Assembly (NCBI GenBank): GCA_019914995.1
Contig: CM034129.1
Coordinates: 2,803,725-2,867,724, forward strand
Source: Acanthochlamys bracteata
Taxonomy: Eukaryota; Streptophyta; Magnoliopsida; Pandanales; Velloziaceae
Direction: 5' to 3'
DNA: 64,000 nucleotides
Shown: one piece after another, positions 59,001-64,000 of the stretch
Layout of the letters: the number at the start of each line of letters is the position of its first letter
Position numbering within the stretch: position 1 is the first letter of the stretch
The notes under the pieces: model-generated
Database searches by the model: none
Told to the model about the DNA's origin: nothing
The model's input: only the letters and a program-made list of their open reading frames with translations
Program-made: the position numbers and the translations under genes

Positions 59001-59432
59001 ATGGCGATCACATCCAAACTTCTATTTTTCATCTTAATCTGGCTCTCTGCTACTGCTGCAGTTGATCCACGGGCTCTAAAAGAAGACGCAGAGGTGAGTG
59101 TGTGTAAGCAACAATGCTTGAAGCAACAGCACTACACTCGAGAGGAGACGGAGATCTGTCTCCAATTATGCGATGAGTACGGTAGAGAGAAAGAAGAGCG
59201 TCAGAAGAAAGACGACGGGCCAGCGCTTGAAGAGATTGAACGGCAAAGGGAAAGATGCAATCATCAGTGCAGAGTTGCCCAGTTGAGCGAAGATGAAGAG
59301 AAAGAGTGCAGGGGTAGGTGTGAAGAGCAGTACTGGGAGGAGAGAAGGAAGCTTGAAGAAGAAGATCGAAAAATGATTGTAAACTTGAAAATGTTGAAAT
59401 GGGCCGTGCAGGCTTTGTATGGGAGAGCATAA
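59001..59432 (+). CDS. Free-standing two-unit alpha-hairpinin protein 2
   Basis: A single-exon gene of 143 residues, clearly a paralogue of the gene at 57500. Signal peptide: about residues 1-20 (LLFFILIWLSATAA). Unit 1 is C35-x3-C39-x13-C53-x3-C57; unit 2 is C86-x3-C90-x12-C103-x3-C107. The two paralogues share CKQQC, LCDEYG, DDGPALEE (gene 1: EDGPSLEE), HQCRVA and EEQYWEER (gene 1: EKQYWEER), with identical Cys spacing. The C-terminus again is a likely amphipathic helix (MIVNLKMLKWAVQALYGRA). I chose the ATG at 59001 because it opens the signal peptide after an ordinary leader. No cupin, no intron. Function inferred as for gene 1. Confidence 0.9.
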   Translation: MAITSKLLFFILIWLSATAAVDPRALKEDAEVSVCKQQCLKQQHYTREETEICLQLCDEYGREKEERQKKDDGPALEEIERQRERCNHQCRVAQLSEDEEKECRGRCEEQYWEERRKLEEEDRKMIVNLKMLKWAVQALYGRA

Positions 59433-62400
59433 GTAATGCAGCGGTGTGGTTATAATCTAACCATGTTCCTCTGCCGGAAAATTTTCTTAAAGTTCCGTTT
59501 GCAAAATGTTTTAGAACTACTCTCTGATCTTGTTAAGATGTTAGTAGCATTTCAGTTATGTAAGAAGGGTGATGTAAAAGAAGTAGCGATTGATAAGCTG
59601 TAGCACTGCGGTTCAGCCCGATACGGCTCAGTTAGATCATTTATAATAAAAAGTTATGAAATTCTAGATGTAAGAATCCACGTGCATGTTCGATATCGAT
59701 ATGTATGCATCTGGTACATATTATATATATTTGTCGTACGTCTGTTACTATTATGCATAAAGATCTTGTGGGCTTTCAAAGTTGGTTGTGTTAAGGCCCA
59801 ATAGGCCCAGGTAACAATAAGCTTACCTTGGCCAATCGCCAACCACGAGTCACTCTTGAAACGAAAGGATCGAATTTGTTTTTGTTACTTCGAAAATAAA
59901 TGTTTAGATTTATTTCATCATCACACCATCAGCTCTTTTACGACTCTGAACTTCCCGTTATCACCGGCAAGGCACGCGTGCGTTCTCCGTCAGTCCCCGT
60001 TGTTTGTCCCGGAGAAGAATAACAAGAAAAAATTGCCAAGAAATCGAAAGGGGTTTAAAGCTTTAAACTTTGTAGATAGATGGGTACAGCAAGCAAACGA
60101 TCATGTTATATGACCGAGATAGGCAAATTGAGTTTACAAGACAGTTCAATGGGTACCTTAAGGTTACCTTGTTCAAATTCTTATCACGTCAGAGATATAC
60201 AGAATTCATGCATGATAACGTGATGAAGACCTCAGAGGTATCAGCATCCAGTTGCTCGTCAGTGGAACAGTGTCGCATGGCATGCATGCGTATGTATCTA
60301 TTTGGGAATTTGGTGTTGTTCACTGGGCCTTGGGGTTTCCTGAACTTGAATTCTTGTTTCTCCAGTGAGCAAAACTTAACGAGCTTTCAATTTATTACAG
60401 TCAACACAATTTTTGACTTGATTGGTTGCGTGCAGTTGGTAATATTTAACTTGCCACTCAGTGTAGCTATGGTAGTTGGAGGCTGTAAATTTTACTGGTA
60501 CAAACGTTATGCTGTAAATATCTTTACTCACATGAGAAGAAAGAAAAAATGAAACGGAATCAATGAGATTCTTCGAAGAACTTTTTGAGTTGTTGCCTTT
60601 TGCCTTGTGGTTCTTAGCAATTTGGGTTTAGCTTAGTGTATATTTTATTTGCAAGAAAGTTTATTTTTTTGAAATTTTAAGTTCCGTTATTTATATATTT
60701 GATTATAATTTTATTTTCTAACTAAAGTTTACTATCATAAAAAATTAACTGTAGTTTTACTTTATTTAGTTTAATTATCAAATTTTTAATTTTTACAGAA
60801 TCTTATATTTATAAAGCTTATTTTTATAAAGAATTTACTTTTATATAATTAAAATACGGTTTTAGAAATTCACAACTACCTGCTACAGGAGAATATCACA
60901 TCATTGACATTAGTACTACTGCTACAATTAAATTATTTATTCTTCTCCAGAGATTAAAGAGGTAGTTTAGATTGATTATAAAAATATTTTTATTTATTTC
61001 AAAAATCAATTTTTTTTTAATCTCAACAAAGTTAATAAATATAAACAATACTAAGATTTAATAATGTAAAATTTTTGTAAATTCTTCAAATTAAAATAAA
61101 TTTTATTAAAAATATAGAAATAAAAAATTTATAAACAATGTTTGAGAAACTATTTTCCAAACGCGCTGAACAATTGACCACAATAGTAGGGTAGTACAAG
61201 AGAAGAGACAAACAATTAAATCATTAGGTTAACTTTCTAAAGGGTTAATTTATATTTAGGAGGCAGACGGAGATAGAAGCCGGCGGTAACAAAAGGTTCA
61301 AAACTCTATACATGGTGATCAGTAAAACAGTGAAAAGCAAAAGGTAACTAGGTAGTTCAGTGAATTAATGAATACATGTTAACGTGAACTTGAAGGAATT
61401 CCAAGGAAAAGAAGAAGATTATATGTAAAAGCTTCACAGTGGCACGAATAAAGAGAATCGCCGGACTTTGAAAATCGTGAGATGTATGTAGTTCAGTTTT
61501 CAGAAAATTTTGGCACAACAAAGCTAGTTCAAAACTAGCAACTGTATCTCAACTGCCGGAAAGACAGTAAAACAACCAATTACCCTCGTGGTAAAGGCGA
61601 TCAGTGTCACTGAGATTCCAGCAAATGAATAGTAGCAGTGTTTTAATATGCTTCCGCTACAATGCAGAATTTTACTGTTGTGGTGAAACAGCTTCAAGGG
61701 AATCCCTGAACAATAACTGATACAAACTATAACAGGCTTGTAAAGAAGTAGAAAGAATTGCTGTAGAGATAAGTAGGTTACAGAAAAAGCTTTCAACGGT
61801 CCAAAAAGAATGTTGAAAAAGCCGTATGATAGTTTACAGAGATATGGAGAAAGCTTTTGCTCGAGACCTTCATTGTTTTTAATGAAACCTCCAGAGCTTT
61901 TGTTCCCACATTTGCACACCAGATCTGTCTTTATCATTGCTTTTTCGAGAATCGCAATAAAGAAGCAACAGTTTGACGACAACCAAAACAGAAGTTATCA
62001 TGGAGTTGGCTTTAGTTTACAGGTATTATCATCATAATACCGCAACGGATTATCTGAACCGAAAACACTTTAATGCTTCTTCTGTTTTTTCCTTCCGATT
62101 ATAATGAAATAAACAGAATGTCAGTAATACATGGTCACTCAGTCCTAGTCTTTTTCTTGCAGCCAAAATTGAAAAAAGAAAACACAAAATTGGCTAAACC
62201 TAGTAAACTAGCGAAACAGCTATATAAAGAATGGTCTATACACACAGCTCCACCTTGGGGTCCCTGTAATCAACCTCTTCATTCTACTGGTCTTAGAGAA
62301 TACGCTTCACTAATAGTCGATTTTTTCCCATTGGCCAATGAGATCATAAACAGTCTACATGATCCTTGAAGCTCACCTTGTTTATTGCTCAGTGTTTTCA

Positions 62401-62776
62401 GGCTTTTATTGGAAAATTTGGTCAGTGACAGCCTCAACTGCCCTCTCCCACACTGAACATGCAAAAAACAGAATATAAGATTGAACATTTGAAGAAGACA
62501 AAAGGAGTAAAGCATGAAACTTGAATGCTTACCCCTTGTAGAGGCATTCGATAGTGTTTCTTTACTCAAATCCGTTGTCAGAGTCGAATGTTTGGCAAAA
62601 GCTGTATAAGCAAACTATGCATAAATCAGAAAAAGTTCAGCAGTAGTTATTTCTTTGAATTCTTAAAGGTTTGCTATGGATAGTTGCCATGTAAACAAGA
62701 TCTTTCCACAGTTATAAGTTTGTCATAATAGATGGTGGCCAATATGCTCTGACCTTGGTCTTTTCTGGCACAGCGT
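59433..62776. other. Long gene-poor region
   Basis: 3' UTR of hairpinin gene 2, then DNA without a recognised gene. Plus-strand ORFs at 59856-60113 and 60103-60552 have no known family; 60640-61150 is AT-rich; 61.2-62.7 kb is probably the 3' flank and 3' UTR of the phosphatase gene. Confidence 0.35.
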
Positions 62777-63248
62777 TCATAGGAAACTGAGTTCACTATA
62801 TCCATGACAGTAAGGTAACAGTTCTTCCACCTCCACTCTGGAGTTAGAATATCCCGTATTCGGCTTGAATCTGTAACAGCTAACTGACTCAACCTCTGCC
62901 GTGAAATAACTGTACACTGGCCTGTGATCTGAGAATCTGGATTCACCACATACATAGGACAACTGATGCAGGCCTCTTCCGTACCATAAGATGCGGTCAC
63001 ACCTTTAAACAAACACGAAAAAGGTCTATAAGTTTTCACGAAAAATATTTAACAAGTTGCTGTGGAATGATATCCTAGATTTTCTTCAATAAGTACTACC
63101 AGGCTGGCGTTCGCCGTTTTTCTTTAGGGTGCATATCATCACCAGCATATCTATCTGAGTTGTTTGAGTACTTGTATGTAGGAGGAAAATAAATTCTTCC
63201 TTCTTTCCAACCTTCAAAAACCCTTCCACTTCTTTGCTCTATGCGAAG
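62777..63248 (-). CDS. Type I inositol polyphosphate 5-phosphatase, 3' part
   Basis: The two last exons of a plant IP5P, an enzyme that removes the 5-phosphate of inositol trisphosphate and phosphoinositides. Exon n-1 (63100-63248) reads [20 protein letters not shown] and [18 protein letters not shown], ending RRTPAW. Exon n (62777-63002) reads [16 protein letters not shown], then [15 protein letters not shown] and ends ELSFL. The junction restores the catalytic PAWCDRIL motif; SDHRPV is the second hallmark. The N-terminal catalytic part, including the WxGDxN region, must lie beyond 64000, so the gene is cut by the window edge. The C-terminal tail after [11 protein letters not shown] (about 45 residues) is not conserved to my knowledge. 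Confidence 0.93.
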
Positions 63249-64000
63249 CTGACAAAGAGGAAATACTGTTAGGACAACTAGTGTTCACTTTGCCAACAGA
63301 CTTGGCAGTGCACATGTTATGCACGTGATTAATTTTATTACTATTTAATTCTTACATATAGAGCTGTACATTTTCTTAGAAGAACAATTCGATTATGCCT
63401 TACCAAAACTTGAGAGCTCTCTAATAGTTATACACCATAAAGAACTGATTTAGTTATAACTGAGAAGATAAAGATGTAAATTTCAAGAATGTGTATCAAG
63501 TCCAACAACCTTTCAATCTTGATTATTGTTATATAACACTTATTGCTACAATTAAAAACAAAAAAAAAATTTAACTATTGACTTTTTACAAGATCAAATC
63601 TAATTTTAATTTACTGGCTAATGTTTCATTGTCATCAGTAATACTTTTTATTATATGGATTTACTTTTAGAATTTACAATTTTACAATGTGAGATTTGAT
63701 TTGTGAAAAAAAAAACAATTATATCTCTATTAATTTCTTTATTGATTTTTCTCTACTTTTCTTAAATTGTATAATATTATATCACGATAATCAAATCCGA
63801 ACATGTTAAACGATCAACTCGTTCAGCAGCCATTTGATGATTTGATTATCCAATGCATTATTCTCTAGTCCATCTTCATCATCATAATAAAATTCCATAT
63901 ATTTTGATTGTGTTATGCCCTTCCCATACTTTGTGTTTCTATATATTATGCATTATTATACTTTTAAGTTTTAATTTAAATATGAAATTAATATTAGACA
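63249..64000 (-). other. Probable intron of the 5-phosphatase gene
   Basis: AT-rich DNA with no coding block recognised; the acceptor CTTTGTCAG lies at 63249-63257 on the minus strand. The next upstream exon is probably outside the window. Confidence 0.5.

Noticed and set aside
60103-60552. Plus-strand ORF of 149 codons with hydrophobic part
   Set aside because: No recognisable domain, and it runs into T-rich DNA with splice-like signals; no support as a gene.
61524-61982. Minus-strand ORF of 152 codons
   Set aside because: Cys/Phe/Leu-rich translation typical of chance frames in T-rich DNA; lies in the probable 3' flank of the phosphatase gene.
1-64000. tRNA, rRNA or CRISPR features
   Set aside because: No cloverleaf with T-arm consensus, no rRNA blocks and no regularly spaced direct repeats were seen.

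Overview
The window is nuclear DNA of a dicot plant, probably a rosid. The evidence is spliced genes with GT-AG introns, long AT-rich intergenic blocks and plant-specific families (FLZ zinc finger, DUF1677, GPI-anchored lipid transfer proteins, 7S vicilin, SDE3 helicase). The species cannot be named from the sequence. I rebuilt exon structures by eye from protein family patterns and splice sites. Exon sums were checked for phase and are in frame except where a break is stated.

Layout. 0.4-1.1 kb: a VOC (glyoxalase-like) gene, minus strand, with an unclear last exon. 2.0-4.4 kb: spliceosomal SmG, minus. 6.0-9.1 kb: an organelle-targeted, membrane-anchored armadillo-repeat protein, minus. 11.6-13.1 kb: a PNRC/EDC1-motif protein, plus, with an upstream ORF in its leader. 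15.9-16.2 kb: a DUF1677 protein, minus. 18.8-22.8 kb: a folate-biopterin transporter with nine exons, minus. 25.8-27.5 kb: an FCS-like zinc finger protein, plus. 28.7-30.5 kb: one intact GNAT acetyltransferase between two decayed copies. 32.7-42.4 kb: a cluster of 8-cysteine-motif (lipid transfer) genes, with two GPI-anchored genes, one lacking the eighth cysteine, two pseudogenes and one very divergent member. 43.3-46.6 kb: an SDE3-like RNA-silencing helicase carrying a one-base frameshift. 48.5-51.0 kb: proteasome subunit beta type 2 (PBD), minus. 52.5-59.4 kb: a seed-storage vicilin locus. 62.8 kb to the end: the 3' part of a type I inositol polyphosphate 5-phosphatase, minus.

The most interesting region is 52.5-59.4 kb. 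A five-exon vicilin carries five Cys-x3-Cys...Cys-x3-Cys alpha-hairpin units ahead of its two cupin domains. Downstream on the same strand lie two intronless genes that each encode a signal peptide, two free-standing hairpins of the same type and a basic or amphipathic tail, with no cupin. They look like hairpinin genes that either split off from a vicilin or feed units to one. An antiparallel relic resembling vicilin exon 3 lies about 0.6 kb upstream.

Several genes look damaged: SDE3 (frameshift just before the DEAG box), the VOC gene (no intact exon for its last metal ligand), two lipid transfer genes and two GNAT copies. The long gene-poor stretches are AT-rich; some contain MITE-like repeats related to each other. 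No tRNA, rRNA or CRISPR array was seen.
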